Notes under the pieces: generated by a model
Told to the model about the DNA's origin: nothing
Database searches by the model: none
What the model saw: the letters and a program-made list of their open reading frames with translations, nothing else
Program-made: the position numbers and the translations under genes
In this document: piece by piece, positions 8,101 to 14,951 of the stretch
How the letters are laid out: each line of letters begins with the position of its first letter
Position numbering within the stretch: the first letter of the stretch is position 1
Assembly (NCBI GenBank): GCA_902385025.1
Contig: CABMDX010000157.1
Span: forward strand, 1 to 19,796
Origin: an uncultured archaeon
GTDB taxonomy: Archaea > Halobacteriota > Methanosarcinia > Methanotrichales > Methanotrichaceae
DNA length: 19,796 nucleotides
Direction: 5' to 3'

Positions 8101-8830
8101 GGACCAGATCGAAATAGGTGCTCTTGCCCTGCTGAGGGGTATTTCGCTGATAGGATTTGAGAACGCCGTTGACAATGACCCGGTCGCCAGGAAAGATCTT
8201 GCCTGCCAGGTCATCCTCAAGCTCCACATCGAGGGTTTGCGGCTGCTGTCCGCCCCGCAGCTCCTCAGGCGATTCCTGCACACGGATCTTCTGGGCATCC
8301 ACGAACTTGGACTGGGCGAGCAAGAGCTTGAAAGGCCCGCCGCGGTCACAGGCCTGGTTCTGGCACTTAAGATTCTGGTCCTCGAATTTATTGCCTGTCT
8401 GCTCCTTGAAGAATGTAAAGCCGCATCTCTGGCACTGGAAGGCTGCGGAGACAATCTTTGGCCGGACCTCGGTGGCAGTGCGAACCAGACCGTCGATGGC
8501 GAGAAGCTTACTGATGTGGTCTGAGCGAAGCTCCCGAGTCTTGAAATGACGCGGAAGCTCTATGATCCTCACATGGGCCCGGTCCATGTAAACATCCATG
8601 GGCAGGTCCAGCTCCAGCAGGGCAGCTTGAGCCGCTTCCAGAATCTGATCCGGGTTCTCCAGAAGCTCCTCGGCGAACTCCGGATCATAGCGGTCGAGGT
8701 CCGGGAACTTGACCGTCAGGCTGCGCTCATCAGGGTAGGAGTCGGCCAGCTCCAGCAGCTCATCCCAGTAACGGGAACGGAGGAATTCCTCCCACTTGGC
8801 GACAGGATCTGCAGGCATTTTCGAGGCCAT
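5165..8830 (-). CDS. mcm: Replicative DNA helicase MCM, containing an intein
   Basis: MCM forms the ring helicase that unwinds DNA at archaeal replication forks. The precursor is 1221 residues; removing the intein (414-936) leaves 698 residues, normal for archaeal MCM. The N-terminal domain has a zinc-binding CQRC/CQNQAC set (Cys133, 136, 156, 161). Next come Walker A GDPGIAKSQ (328-336), Walker B with LADKGIAAIDEMDKM (384-398), then after the intein the sensor-1 stretch LLAAANPKLGRFD and the arginine-finger region MSRFDLIF (983-990). A winged-helix domain forms the C-terminus. ATG 8830 is 18 bases after the vWA gene stop and in its frame. No clear ribosome-binding sequence precedes it; a TATA-like element at 8879-8886 suggests its own promoter. 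DUF424 and NMD3 genes follow closely. The stop is TGA. Confidence 0.97.
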   Translation of the reverse strand: MASKMPADPVAKWEEFLRSRYWDELLELADSYPDERSLTVKFPDLDRYDPEFAEELLENPDQILEAAQAALLELDLPMDVYMDRAHVRIIELPRHFKTRELRSDHISKLLAIDGLVRTATEVRPKIVSAAFQCQRCGFTFFKEQTGNKFEDQNLKCQNQACDRGGPFKLLLAQSKFVDAQKIRVQESPEELRGGQQPQTLDVELEDDLAGKIFPGDRVIVNGVLKSYQRNTPQQGKSTYFDLVHRGISTEMKDQEFEEIEISPEDEEMIQKMSRDPEIYEHIKKSIAPSIYGYDDVKEALGLQLVSGFEKHLPDGARIRGDIHILLVGDPGIAKSQLLRYMVKISPRGIYTSGKSSTSAGLTATAVKDELGDGRWTIEAGALVLADKGIAAIDEMDKMDNEDKSALHEAMEQQSYHPLTEIQLSDGHKVQIGKLVDELMRDHPHEIIPGNDCEILPLHGEIRVKSTDMSRIYELAVDRVSRHKAPDHFIKIRYSNGREILVTPEHPVYIAKDGNACAPACSVRVGNLAPAPRSLPTDEIPQCFTQVERQHPNEKQLTFAEKLSPALSRILGYLIAEGHFYKGSSHEIGFTNKDRALLEEMSCLMKEVFGIETSRSQRSDGVVTLRFISTHLFKWFEGNFSEMMQTGRNRRIPVAVFQGTKDDIREFLVAAFLGDGCVHSTSVAYSTVSRGLAEDYQDLLLRLGISSRIAIDRKANAFKICIMGDSHKRFEQLFFDPGYEKLRRMKCITSECDRSIRHHDVLPAETAYSILKIKRSLGFINDGRFNEYLDNGYGLTIDTVTEHASDLKNRYQEVLNIISNEMTLPELRSALGWSQSYIASVAGVTRGNIDYYEQGGYDMAKRTAIARDVFQKVHAHLNETGARIAALEKKLASAIRYLRISEINIIPNQGHYSTDFVYDITVEPTHTFISQGLVLHNTISVAKAGVMATLKSRCSLLAAANPKLGRFDKYEPIAPQINLTPALMSRFDLIFVLTDDPDTKRDSAIAEHILKSNYAGELSTQKSWNPEISQEDIDEALVVIKPAIEPELLRKYVAYARKNIFPTLTEEAKEYFLKYYVGLRTQGQDTNKPVPVTARQLEALIRLGEASARLRLSDEVTIEDAQRVVRILEACLRKVGVDPETGFLDADIIASGTTKSTRDRTKSVMDIIRDVSKEHQGSAPLDEVLTMAEEQGIERAKAEEIIDRMRRDGSVFEPKPGTVRLP
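6023..7591 (-). mobile_element. MCM intein with LAGLIDADG homing endonuclease
   Basis: This 523-residue in-frame insertion (precursor residues 414-936) interrupts the conserved MCM sequence AMEQQ/TISVAKAG. It starts with Ser (SYHPLTEIQ), has a block-B TPEH motif at 502-505, and ends ITVEPTHTFISQGLVLHN with the His-Asn pair, followed by Thr937 of the host. The splicing residues are therefore all present. The central part has two LAGLIDADG-type helices: LSRILGYLIAEGH (566-578, acidic residue Glu) and FLVAAFLGDGC (666-676, Asp). A helix-turn-helix-like segment follows at about 820-855 (LPELRSALGWSQSYIASVAG). Lines sampled inside it are about 38-43 per cent GC, against 68 per cent in the flanking line at 5461. 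MCM/CDC21 inteins are known in other archaea. Splicing activity is inferred. Confidence 0.93.
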
Positions 8831-8848
8831 TTTGGGAGGGCTTACTAT

Positions 8849-10240
8849 CTAAATGTATGCGGTGCGGGGCGAAGGTAATTTTATAATCGAATAATTCAAG
8901 AAGACCCAGGAGCTGTCCAGCCCGTCTCCATTGCTGTGCTTTCCATCCCTCGCCCTCACATAAACATGATGAACCCCAACATCTGAATCTGACGTCCTCC
9001 ATCTCCATGTATTGGATAAAGACCAATCCTGCATTATGCTATTGTTAAGCAAGAACTGGTAGACCAGCGGATCGTTTTCCGGATCCGATGCTCTTGCCGT
9101 CCATAAGATAGCAGTGCCGGCAACCTGCGGGCTGCCCGGCACGGGCGTCAGGCTCGTGATCAATGGCGGTAGGTTGTCCGTTTCAACTTTTGTGATCTGC
9201 GATCCATAGTCAACATCTGCAATGACACTCGAACTCCAGTTTCCTACTCTCCCATAAACCGTCAGCTTCACCGCGGGTCCGCAAAAGCCTGCCACATCGG
9301 TTCTATAGGCTCTGGTGGCATTGTTATAAACCAGATCATACCTGGTGCTGTTCTCCTCGCCCTGGCGCACAAACAACCATGCCTGGGTTTGGCCTCTCTG
9401 ATAGGGTATTTCTTCCCTTCCAATAAGCCTTGCAATGACCTGCAGGTTGCCATTAATGCATGAAGTCTCGAGCTCGATCTTGAAGCCGTATCGCATCGCT
9501 CCGGAAATGCTCTCCAAAATGGGCTTGAGGGTCATTCCCGAACGAATACGATAGAAGCTGCCGCCAGTGCTATTGGCCATGCCTTTCAAGGAATCCTTAT
9601 CCGGTCCAACCACGCACAACCTGACGCCCCGGGTGGTCAGAGCGGCAACTGTTCCTTTTAATGTGTCTCTTTCCCTATTGCAGCAATCGCCATCGGGATG
9701 AGGATAGGCATCCGTGATCAGAATGATGAGCTTTTCAGCATCGCTCCTCCACTGCAGATCCGCGAGTGAGTGGCGGATGGCAGGAAGAATGGACTCCGGC
9801 TCATCTTTGCCACCCATAGCCTGCAGACTGGCAAGCCATCCATCAAAATCGCGTATGTCCGGGGTGAGATTTCCGTCTCCGTAAATCCTGTAAGCATAAT
9901 CGGCAGAGCCGCCGCACTCTACTGTCACTTCATCGCGTTTGCAGGATACCGGAAAATCACGGAAAGCCACCAGGCCCAGGCGATAGTCGATGCCGGATTC
10001 ATTTAAACTGCTGGCAAAATTCTTGGAAATGGATCTCATCTCATAGATCTCGCCACCCATGCTGCCACTGTTGTCGAAGACAAAGACTATGTCCGCTTTC
10101 TTATCGCTGATGCGGTCGAGATATTTCTCTAAATCCGATGCATTCAATGCATTGGCTGCAGGGATGATGAGCAATATAATTAGTAGTAGATACAATAGCT
10201 TAAATGCCATATGCTTTAAATAGCGTCTCATTGCATCCAT
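8849..10240 (-). CDS. Secreted von Willebrand factor A domain protein
   Basis: This is a predicted exported or surface-anchored protein with a metal-ion-dependent adhesion domain. From the ATG at 10240 it has 463 residues. A basic N-terminus and hydrophobic core (LLYLLLIILLIIPAANA) form a signal peptide or anchor. A vWA domain follows, with the MIDAS motif DNSGS at about residues 56-60 and ILITDAYPH near 173-181. Later comes an Ig-like beta-sandwich with the phrase DPENDPLVYQFLL, seen in methanogen surface proteins. Many Asn-X-Ser/Thr sites would permit N-glycosylation. The frame can extend to a TTG at 10273, but 10240 or 10231 (both ATG) look better; GGGG lies next to the first. It ends in TAG 18 bases before mcm. 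The ligand is unknown, and its position beside mcm may be accidental. Confidence 0.85.
   Translation of the reverse strand: MDAMRRYLKHMAFKLLYLLLIILLIIPAANALNASDLEKYLDRISDKKADIVFVFDNSGSMGGEIYEMRSISKNFASSLNESGIDYRLGLVAFRDFPVSCKRDEVTVECGGSADYAYRIYGDGNLTPDIRDFDGWLASLQAMGGKDEPESILPAIRHSLADLQWRSDAEKLIILITDAYPHPDGDCCNRERDTLKGTVAALTTRGVRLCVVGPDKDSLKGMANSTGGSFYRIRSGMTLKPILESISGAMRYGFKIELETSCINGNLQVIARLIGREEIPYQRGQTQAWLFVRQGEENSTRYDLVYNNATRAYRTDVAGFCGPAVKLTVYGRVGNWSSSVIADVDYGSQITKVETDNLPPLITSLTPVPGSPQVAGTAILWTARASDPENDPLVYQFLLNNSIMQDWSLSNTWRWRTSDSDVGVHHVYVRARDGKHSNGDGLDSSWVFLNYSIIKLPSPRTAYI
8879..8886 (-). promoter_or_regulatory. Putative mcm TATA box inside the vWA gene end
   Basis: The minus strand reads TCGATTATAAAATTACC, with TTATAAAA at 8879-8886. 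It lies about 50 bases before the mcm ATG, which would give a start of transcription near 8857 and a leader of about 27 bases. It lies inside the last codons of the preceding gene, so it could be fortuitous. Confidence 0.35.
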
Positions 10241-10491
10241 CCCCAATATCTTTTCCACTCGAAAGCCAACCAATTCGATTCTTCATTGGTCCATATCTAT
10301 GCTTTCGTACGGCAAAAGAATAAGGGATTTATCGATGCTTATTGGGATTGGCCAAAATCCTGTCTTGGCATTGAAAGCCAAACTTTGGGCTTAATCCTTG
10401 ATAAGGAGATGAAGCTTTGCGAGTCAACTTTTGCATTTTTTCATCTATATACAATTAAAGAACTTATGCCTGCACCGCAATCATGACAAAC

Positions 10492-10499
10492 TATTTAAG
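10492..10499 (+). promoter_or_regulatory. TATA box of the plus-strand membrane protein gene
   Basis: TATTTAAG at 10492-10499 is centred about 25 bases before the ATG at 10521. That is the canonical archaeal TATA-to-start distance and predicts a leaderless mRNA. No ribosome-binding sequence precedes the ATG, which agrees. The remainder of the 280-base divergent spacer (10241-10520) shows ACCAAT/ATTGGT inverted arms (10269-10274, 10285-10290) on the vWA-gene side and no other clear feature. Confidence 0.6.
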
Positions 10500-10520
10500 T
10501 CGCAGTCCATATATCGTCTA

Positions 10521-11543
10521 ATGAAGGGCAAGACTATGCAGCGATGCAATCTAGTCGGAAGTATCAAAAAAATCACTCGCCCGTCCTATTATTGGCTTCC
10601 CGTGATCTTAATCATCTACTTTATTTCAGGAATCGAGATCCTGTCAGATCCAAAGGAGAGCACATTATTCTTCTTGATGGGCAACATCTTTTTTTCCATA
10701 CTCGCGGTTATTTTTAATATTGATTTTTATGAGAGGAATATACCAGAAACTAATAGATGGATAAGCAAGAATAATATTATAGATTATGGGAAGACAACTG
10801 GCAACAAATCTAATATATCGAATAGATTAAACAAAATCGAGAAATGCTTTTTTAACGGATATCAATATATTCCCGCATTATTGGTGGTTGCATCCAGAAG
10901 ATACATAAGCGAAGTGTGGCTTCGCCCAAAAGACACAGCAGGCATTATCATAATTGATTCAATTACAACATTTCTCGTAACTCTGCTGATCATATCTTAT
11001 ATCGGGATTATTTTGTATATGCACATGGCAGCATCAAATGGAGTCAAAGCCAAATACTCATTTGAGATCAGTAATTCATATAGCAGCTTGATTTCACTAT
11101 CAATTGAAAATACAATTAAAACTGGTTTGTTTATGGCGCTGTTCGGCTCAGCAGTCATCATTTGGGCACTCTTCTTGAGAGACTTCAACTTGGGAATGAT
11201 AGTTAATGTCATAATCGCAATTCCGGTCCTTTTCATCTTCATTATCGGAACCAGGGGAATTCAACAAGGCATATCCAAGAGCAGACAATATGCTCTGTCT
11301 GAGCTATCGCGTGAGATGAATGAGATCAGCTTTAATTATGCATCCGCTGCAGAGAAGAATGATGAAAGATCGCTGGATATACAGCTGAAATTAAATACAA
11401 TATTGGAGATACTGTCAAAAAGAGGTAAAGATATCGAGGAGCTCCGCGTTAGAATATTTGAAATGGGACAATTGGGGGATATAGCAATTACGCTGATCGT
11501 GCCAACACTGCTAAGATTTGTATCAGAGAAGTATTTAACATAA
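10521..11543 (+). CDS. Unrecognised multi-pass membrane protein
   Basis: This is the only plus-strand gene. From ATG 10521 it encodes 340 residues; an in-frame ATG at 10431 exists but precedes the TATA box. Hydrophobic segments lie at about residues 23-41, 49-69, 141-168, 201-220 and 225-245, with a possible sixth at 319-333. A polar, Asn/Lys-rich stretch (about 75-115) separates the first pair from the rest. After the fifth segment comes a charged helical region (about 258-315, with SELSREMNE and KRGKDIEELRVR) that could form a coiled coil. The gene is AT-rich: the line at 10741 is 30 per cent GC, against 58 per cent at 12001 in the nfeD gene. It is flanked by oppositely oriented genes and looks like a transferred or poorly conserved accessory gene. 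I do not recognise the family. The stop is TAA. Confidence 0.75.
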   Translation: MKGKTMQRCNLVGSIKKITRPSYYWLPVILIIYFISGIEILSDPKESTLFFLMGNIFFSILAVIFNIDFYERNIPETNRWISKNNIIDYGKTTGNKSNISNRLNKIEKCFFNGYQYIPALLVVASRRYISEVWLRPKDTAGIIIIDSITTFLVTLLIISYIGIILYMHMAASNGVKAKYSFEISNSYSSLISLSIENTIKTGLFMALFGSAVIIWALFLRDFNLGMIVNVIIAIPVLFIFIIGTRGIQQGISKSRQYALSELSREMNEISFNYASAAEKNDERSLDIQLKLNTILEILSKRGKDIEELRVRIFEMGQLGDIAITLIVPTLLRFVSEKYLT

Positions 11544-11563
11544 GAAATATAGATTAATCTCAA

Positions 11564-12904
11564 TCAGACATTTAATTTCCTCTTTACCCTCAGCCTTGCA
11601 CCCTCTTTCGCCACAACCACCACCCTCTCGCCCTTCTCCACCGGTTCCTCAGCATGCGCCCGCCAATATTCGCCCTGGAAGATCACATAGCCCTCCGGGT
11701 CCAGCCGGTCGAGGGCCTCGGCCTCCTCACCCAAAAATCTGTCGTTTTGCACCGGAGCAAACCTGGCCCGCGCCACCTTGTAAATGGCGAAGCCCAGGAA
11801 CAGGCCCAGAATCAGCGAAGGCAGGATTATGGCCAGGGCCATGGACCTCTGGTAGCTTCCAGGCACATACCACTGCGGAAAGCTGGTAGGCACAAAGAGT
11901 ATACTGCCCACGATTACGCATATCAGCCCGCCCAAGGCGAAGATGCCGAAGGTATGGCTGTGCAGTTCCGCCAGTATCAGGCCCAGCCCCAGCAGGAGCA
12001 GGAAGACTGCCCCCATATTAACATTGAAGCCCAGGCCGATCAAGCCCATGGCAACGGCCGCCGCTCCGAATACTTCCGCACCTATGCCGGGGCTGGATAG
12101 GCCAAAGATGAGGGCATACAGGCCCACGAGCATAAGCAGTCCGGCAAGGGTGGGGTCGGAGAGGAGCTTTTGAAGCTGAAGGCTCAAGGGGGGGTCGAAG
12201 TACACTACCCCTCTGCCTGCTGTGAGGAGGGTGGTATTTTTCACATGCATTCCGTCTATCTGCACCAGAAGGTCCTCAGGAGAACCTGCAATATACTCGA
12301 TCACGCTGTAGTTCCTGGCATCCTCTGCATTCAGGTTCAGGTTTGAGATCACAAACTCCCTTGATGCCGTGGTATTGCGGCCATGCATACGCGCCTTCTC
12401 CTCGACCAGGGCCACAATGGCATTGGTGGTCTTGTTATCGCTCAAGGGCTCGGATTCGCCTGTGAGGGAGAGCCGGACAGGCTGCGCCGAGCCTATGATG
12501 CTATGCGGAGCCATAGCAGCCACATCACAGCCAAGCAGGATGATGGTTCCGGCAGACCAGGCACTGGCGCCCTCGGGATAAACATAGCCGATCACAGGCA
12601 GCTTCGCCATCTCGATATGCCTGAGAATCTCCGTGGTCTCAGCCAGCCCGCCGCCAGGCGTATCCAGGATGATGATCAGTGCCGGGCTGTTGCTCACAAG
12701 GGCTTCCTGCAGCGCGGCAGCGACCATGTCGTCACTGGCGGGTGTAATGGCATCGTTGAGCTCGACGACCAGAACCGACCCGTCTGAGGCGTTATCCGTC
12801 GCCGAAACTGCATAGAGCGGCTGCAGCAGCAGTGTCAGAAGCAATAAAAGAGACAACCGGACCGCACACGTAGCACCTGTCAAGCCGGACCGGCTGGCAC
12901 TCAT
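11564..12904 (-). CDS. nfeD: NfeD1b-type membrane serine protease (ClpP-class) with NfeD domain
   Basis: These proteins are membrane-bound Ser/Lys proteases that in Pyrococcus horikoshii (PH1510) cut the stomatin encoded next door. From ATG 12904 the product has 446 residues. It has a signal peptide (LSLLLLLTLLLQPLYAVSA), a ClpP-like domain with LDTPGGG (about 80-86), EGASAWSAG with candidate nucleophile Ser117, and Lys158 in DNKTTNAIV. The 41-residue Ser-Lys spacing equals that of PH1510 Ser97/Lys138 as I remember it. Several membrane segments follow (about 255-375) and a C-terminal NfeD OB-fold domain (about 390-446). The start is chosen because AAGGAGAG lies just before it; an open frame extends 23 codons further into the slipin gene without need. 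It begins 7 bases after the slipin stop. The stop is TGA. Confidence 0.92.
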   Translation of the reverse strand: MSASRSGLTGATCAVRLSLLLLLTLLLQPLYAVSATDNASDGSVLVVELNDAITPASDDMVAAALQEALVSNSPALIIILDTPGGGLAETTEILRHIEMAKLPVIGYVYPEGASAWSAGTIILLGCDVAAMAPHSIIGSAQPVRLSLTGESEPLSDNKTTNAIVALVEEKARMHGRNTTASREFVISNLNLNAEDARNYSVIEYIAGSPEDLLVQIDGMHVKNTTLLTAGRGVVYFDPPLSLQLQKLLSDPTLAGLLMLVGLYALIFGLSSPGIGAEVFGAAAVAMGLIGLGFNVNMGAVFLLLLGLGLILAELHSHTFGIFALGGLICVIVGSILFVPTSFPQWYVPGSYQRSMALAIILPSLILGLFLGFAIYKVARARFAPVQNDRFLGEEAEALDRLDPEGYVIFQGEYWRAHAEEPVEKGERVVVVAKEGARLRVKRKLNV

Positions 12905-12911
12905 CTCTCCT

Positions 12912-13769
12912 TCATCTCCCTTTTCTTTGCACGTCGAAGGCCGCCTCTCGCGAGGCCTCCGCGCGCGCCTCATTTGCCCTGGAAGCCTCCCTGTCGGAAA
13001 GCTCCCGGTTAAGAGCCGCAGTCAGGCCCGCCACAGAGCCCGTTCCCATATCGCCGCTGGGCGTGACGACTATGAGCGTCTTTTCCCTGGCAATATCCAC
13101 CAGAGTCTGCAGCTCCCGCAGCTTCAGGGCAGCAGGTACCTCCTCGTAAAGCCGCGCGGCATCGGTCATAGTCTTGGAGGCCTGGAACTCGCCATCGGCG
13201 AGGATGATGCGTGACCTCTTTTCTCTCTCGGACTCCGCCTGCTTGGCTATCGCCCGTCTCATGGATTCGGGCAGAGAGACATCTCGCAGAGTGACCGCAG
13301 TTACCTTGATTCCCCAGGGATCGGTATGCTTGTCCAATATCTCCTGAAGCTTCTTGTTAAGCTCATCACGCTTGCTGAGCAGGTCGTCCAGCTCAATTTG
13401 ACCAAGAACATCTCGCAAGGTTGTCTGAGCCAGCAGAGATGTTGCCAGCTTGTAGTTCTCCACCTGGATGACCGCTTTTCCGGGCTCGACCACCCGGTAG
13501 TAGATGACTGCATCAACCTCCACGCTCACATTGTCTTTAGTGATGACAACCTGCTTGGCCACGTCGATGGTGAAGACCCGAAGGTCGAGCAAAATGACGC
13601 GATCGATGATGGGAATTATGAAGAATATGCCAGGACCCTTAACGCCGCTAAAGCGCCCCAGACGGAAAATGACCACCCGTTCGTACTCTCGAACGATCTT
13701 TATGGCCTGGGACAAAATGATAAACGCAACTAGCAAAGCTATAAGGTAAGATAGACCGAATTCAGCCAA
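12912..13769 (-). CDS. Slipin / stomatin-like protein (SPFH/PHB domain)
   Basis: Slipins are membrane-anchored scaffold proteins that oligomerise in lipid microdomains. The 285-residue product has one N-terminal membrane segment (about 6-24), then an SPFH domain starting VREYERVVIFRLGRF. The conserved WGIKVTAVTLRDVSLPESMRRA leads into a coiled-coil rich in Ala, Glu and Arg (about 185-225). The C-terminal hydrophobic patch (about 238-245, TLIVVTPS) is the region that the partner NfeD protease cleaves in Pyrococcus. No ATG or GTG fits; the start is a TTG at 13769, with an in-frame TAA 12 codons upstream. The C-terminus (AALNRELSDREASRANE onward) is charged. It is cotranscribed with nfeD, a pairing conserved in archaea and bacteria. 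Confidence 0.93.
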   Translation of the reverse strand: MAEFGLSYLIALLVAFIILSQAIKIVREYERVVIFRLGRFSGVKGPGIFFIIPIIDRVILLDLRVFTIDVAKQVVITKDNVSVEVDAVIYYRVVEPGKAVIQVENYKLATSLLAQTTLRDVLGQIELDDLLSKRDELNKKLQEILDKHTDPWGIKVTAVTLRDVSLPESMRRAIAKQAESEREKRSRIILADGEFQASKTMTDAARLYEEVPAALKLRELQTLVDIAREKTLIVVTPSGDMGTGSVAGLTAALNRELSDREASRANEARAEASREAAFDVQRKGR

Positions 13770-13771
13770 AT

Positions 13772-13809
13772 AGACACCAATAGCTAACTGGGGTGTCTTA
13801 TCTTAAATA
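13772..13809 (-). promoter_or_regulatory. Slipin-nfeD promoter with inverted repeat in the leader
   Basis: On the minus strand TATTTAAG (13802-13809) is a good TATA box about 36 bases before the TTG start, predicting transcription from near 13780. Just downstream lies an inverted repeat, AGACACC and GGTGTCT (13772-13778 and 13792-13798, spacer 13 bases). It covers the expected transcription start and could be a regulator site. The box is well formed; the operator role is inference. Confidence 0.45.
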
Positions 13810-13867
13810 GCTACCCTGCCCCGGATGCCGGCTCAGCCGCAAAAGAGAGGATCTATTTCAAGCCCGC

Positions 13868-13900
13868 GAAAAGCTGAAAAGATCTGGGGGGAGCAGATCT
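13868..13900 (-). terminator. Hairpin and T-rich tract after the S27ae gene
   Basis: On the minus strand AGATCTG, a C-rich 7-base loop and CAGATCT (13880-13900) form a stem followed by TTTTCAGCTTTT. It lies about 25 bases after the S27ae stop and before the slipin promoter, so it is a plausible end of the aIF2-gamma to S27ae operon. Confidence 0.45.
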
Positions 13901-13924
13901 ATTCTTGAATACTTATTGCGGCAA

Positions 13925-14107
13925 CTACTTCTTGAACTCGGTGTAGCCGCACTTGCCGCAGCTTTGCCTGTCGGCATGAGCTGCCAGGAACACGCCGTTT
14001 CCGCATCTGGGGCAGACGGACTTCTTGGACTTGATGGAGTCCCCGCTCACTTCATAGTACCTGGAGACGCCCTTTACCTCGCTCGTCTTTCCCTTCTTGG
14101 CTGCCAT
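13925..14107 (-). CDS. rps27ae: 30S ribosomal protein S27ae (eS31)
   Basis: This is a small zinc-ribbon protein of the small ribosomal subunit. All 60 residues fit the family: a basic N-terminus, [15 protein letters not shown], then CPRC (Cys32, Cys35) and CGKC (Cys50, Cys53) forming a four-cysteine zinc site. The ATG at 14107 directly follows the S24e stop and is in the same frame, so ribosomes could reinitiate. The stop is TAG. In many archaea the kae1/bud32 gene follows here; in this window a terminator-like hairpin and the slipin gene follow instead. Confidence 0.95.
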   Translation of the reverse strand: MAAKKGKTSEVKGVSRYYEVSGDSIKSKKSVCPRCGNGVFLAAHADRQSCGKCGYTEFKK

Positions 14108-14422
14108 CTAGCTCGCCTCCGGTTTGGCTTCCTCGGGCTTGGTGAAGGTATTTCGCTCCACAATGTGAGATCTCTCAACCTGCTTGGCCCTCTCTGCGGT
14201 CTCATAGATCTTGGCATAGCCAATGGTCTCGCGCTTTCCAAACTCGGTCTTCAGGCTATCAACATAAACCAGGCCGATCTTGGTGTTCATGGTCGCCGCC
14301 AGCCTCTCCACAACGCTCTTTCTGGAAGGCGTGGACTCATCGTGAATAACCTTGAAGGAAACCTCTCGCCGGTTCAGAAAGGGATTCGCCTTCTAGCCTA
14401 TAATCTGTATATCCAACTTCAT
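14108..14422 (-). pseudogene. rps24e: 30S ribosomal protein S24e, interrupted by in-frame TAG at codon 10
   Basis: Translating from ATG 14422 gives MKLDIQIIG, then TAG (14393-14395), then KANPFLNRREVSFKVIHDES and onward in the same frame to the normal end. Both sides match archaeal S24e: the N-terminal strand, the NPFLNRRE motif, STPSRKSVVERLAA, and GYAKIYETAERAKQVE. Total length would be 104 residues, a normal size. The start overlaps the preceding gene (ATGA) and has GGAGGA adjacent. No good start exists between the TAG and the conserved part; the next start-like codon is a GTG at 14311, which would lose the first third. A one-base change of AAG, GAG or CAG would produce the TAG. I label it interrupted, but it may be an error in the sequence or a read-through codon, since S24e is normally single-copy and needed. 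Confidence 0.85.
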
Positions 14423-14949
14423 TCCTCCACAATCATCATTTTCATGAATTCTTCAACCTGCTTTTTCTTCTCTGGAGTAACCTCGACCAGAACGCTTCCC
14501 TCATTGGGCTGCCCGTAAACCACCACGGACCCCGGCGGGGCATAAAGGATGGCAGGAAGCGTGGCAAGATCCTCTTCTCCGTCAACGATTATCTTCACGC
14601 GCTCATGGCCCGAAAGGATTTCTCGGATTCGCTCCATAAGCTCTTTTGTCAGTGTTGCCGCCGGATTCTTCACTTCAATCGTCTTTAAGCTATCGTGATC
14701 AAGGTTCGCTACCACATGATCTGGAATCGGCATCCTCTTGGTCTTATTGTCCACCACGGCCAAGTCCGGCACTATGGATGCCTTCAGAAGATAGAAGACA
14801 GTCATATCGCCTACAGCGGCGACTTTCTTGGCGCTTGAGAGCTCCTTTTTCATGGCCATGACGCACTCCAGGCCATCTCCCTTGCACAGCCTCCCGAGGG
14901 GGTTTTTTAGGATGGAACGCAGCTCATCGGGAAGAAGGAGTAAACGCAA
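14419..14949 (-). CDS. GTP-dependent dephospho-CoA kinase (DUF359 family)
   Basis: This family catalyses the last step of coenzyme A synthesis in archaea, phosphorylating dephospho-CoA with GTP, as shown for a Thermococcus kodakarensis member. The 176-residue protein has the conserved family blocks: AVGDMT (45-50), VDNKTKR (66-72), NPAATLT (95-101), DGEEDL (123-128) and YGQPNEG (145-151). The best start is TTG 14949, two bases after the Spt4 stop, with AAGGTG about nine bases upstream. The 3' end overlaps the S24e start. Its presence between RNA polymerase and ribosomal genes is the usual archaeal order. The stop is TGA. Assignment is by motif and context. Confidence 0.9.
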   Translation of the reverse strand: MRLLLLPDELRSILKNPLGRLCKGDGLECVMAMKKELSSAKKVAAVGDMTVFYLLKASIVPDLAVVDNKTKRMPIPDHVVANLDHDSLKTIEVKNPAATLTKELMERIREILSGHERVKIIVDGEEDLATLPAILYAPPGSVVVYGQPNEGSVLVEVTPEKKKQVEEFMKMMIVEE

Positions 14950-14951
14950 GT

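Noticed and set aside
7862..8524. A 220-codon plus-strand open frame opposite the MCM N-terminal domain
   Set aside because: Antisense to clearly conserved MCM sequence, with leucine-rich low-information translation.
11551..11560. Palindrome AGATTAATCT between the convergent genes as a bidirectional terminator
   Set aside because: A 10-base AT-rich palindrome with no loop is too weak to support a terminator call.
12905..12973. A 23-residue longer start for the NfeD protease
   Set aside because: It would begin inside the slipin gene and give an Arg-rich leader before the signal peptide; ATG 12904 has a strong ribosome-binding sequence.
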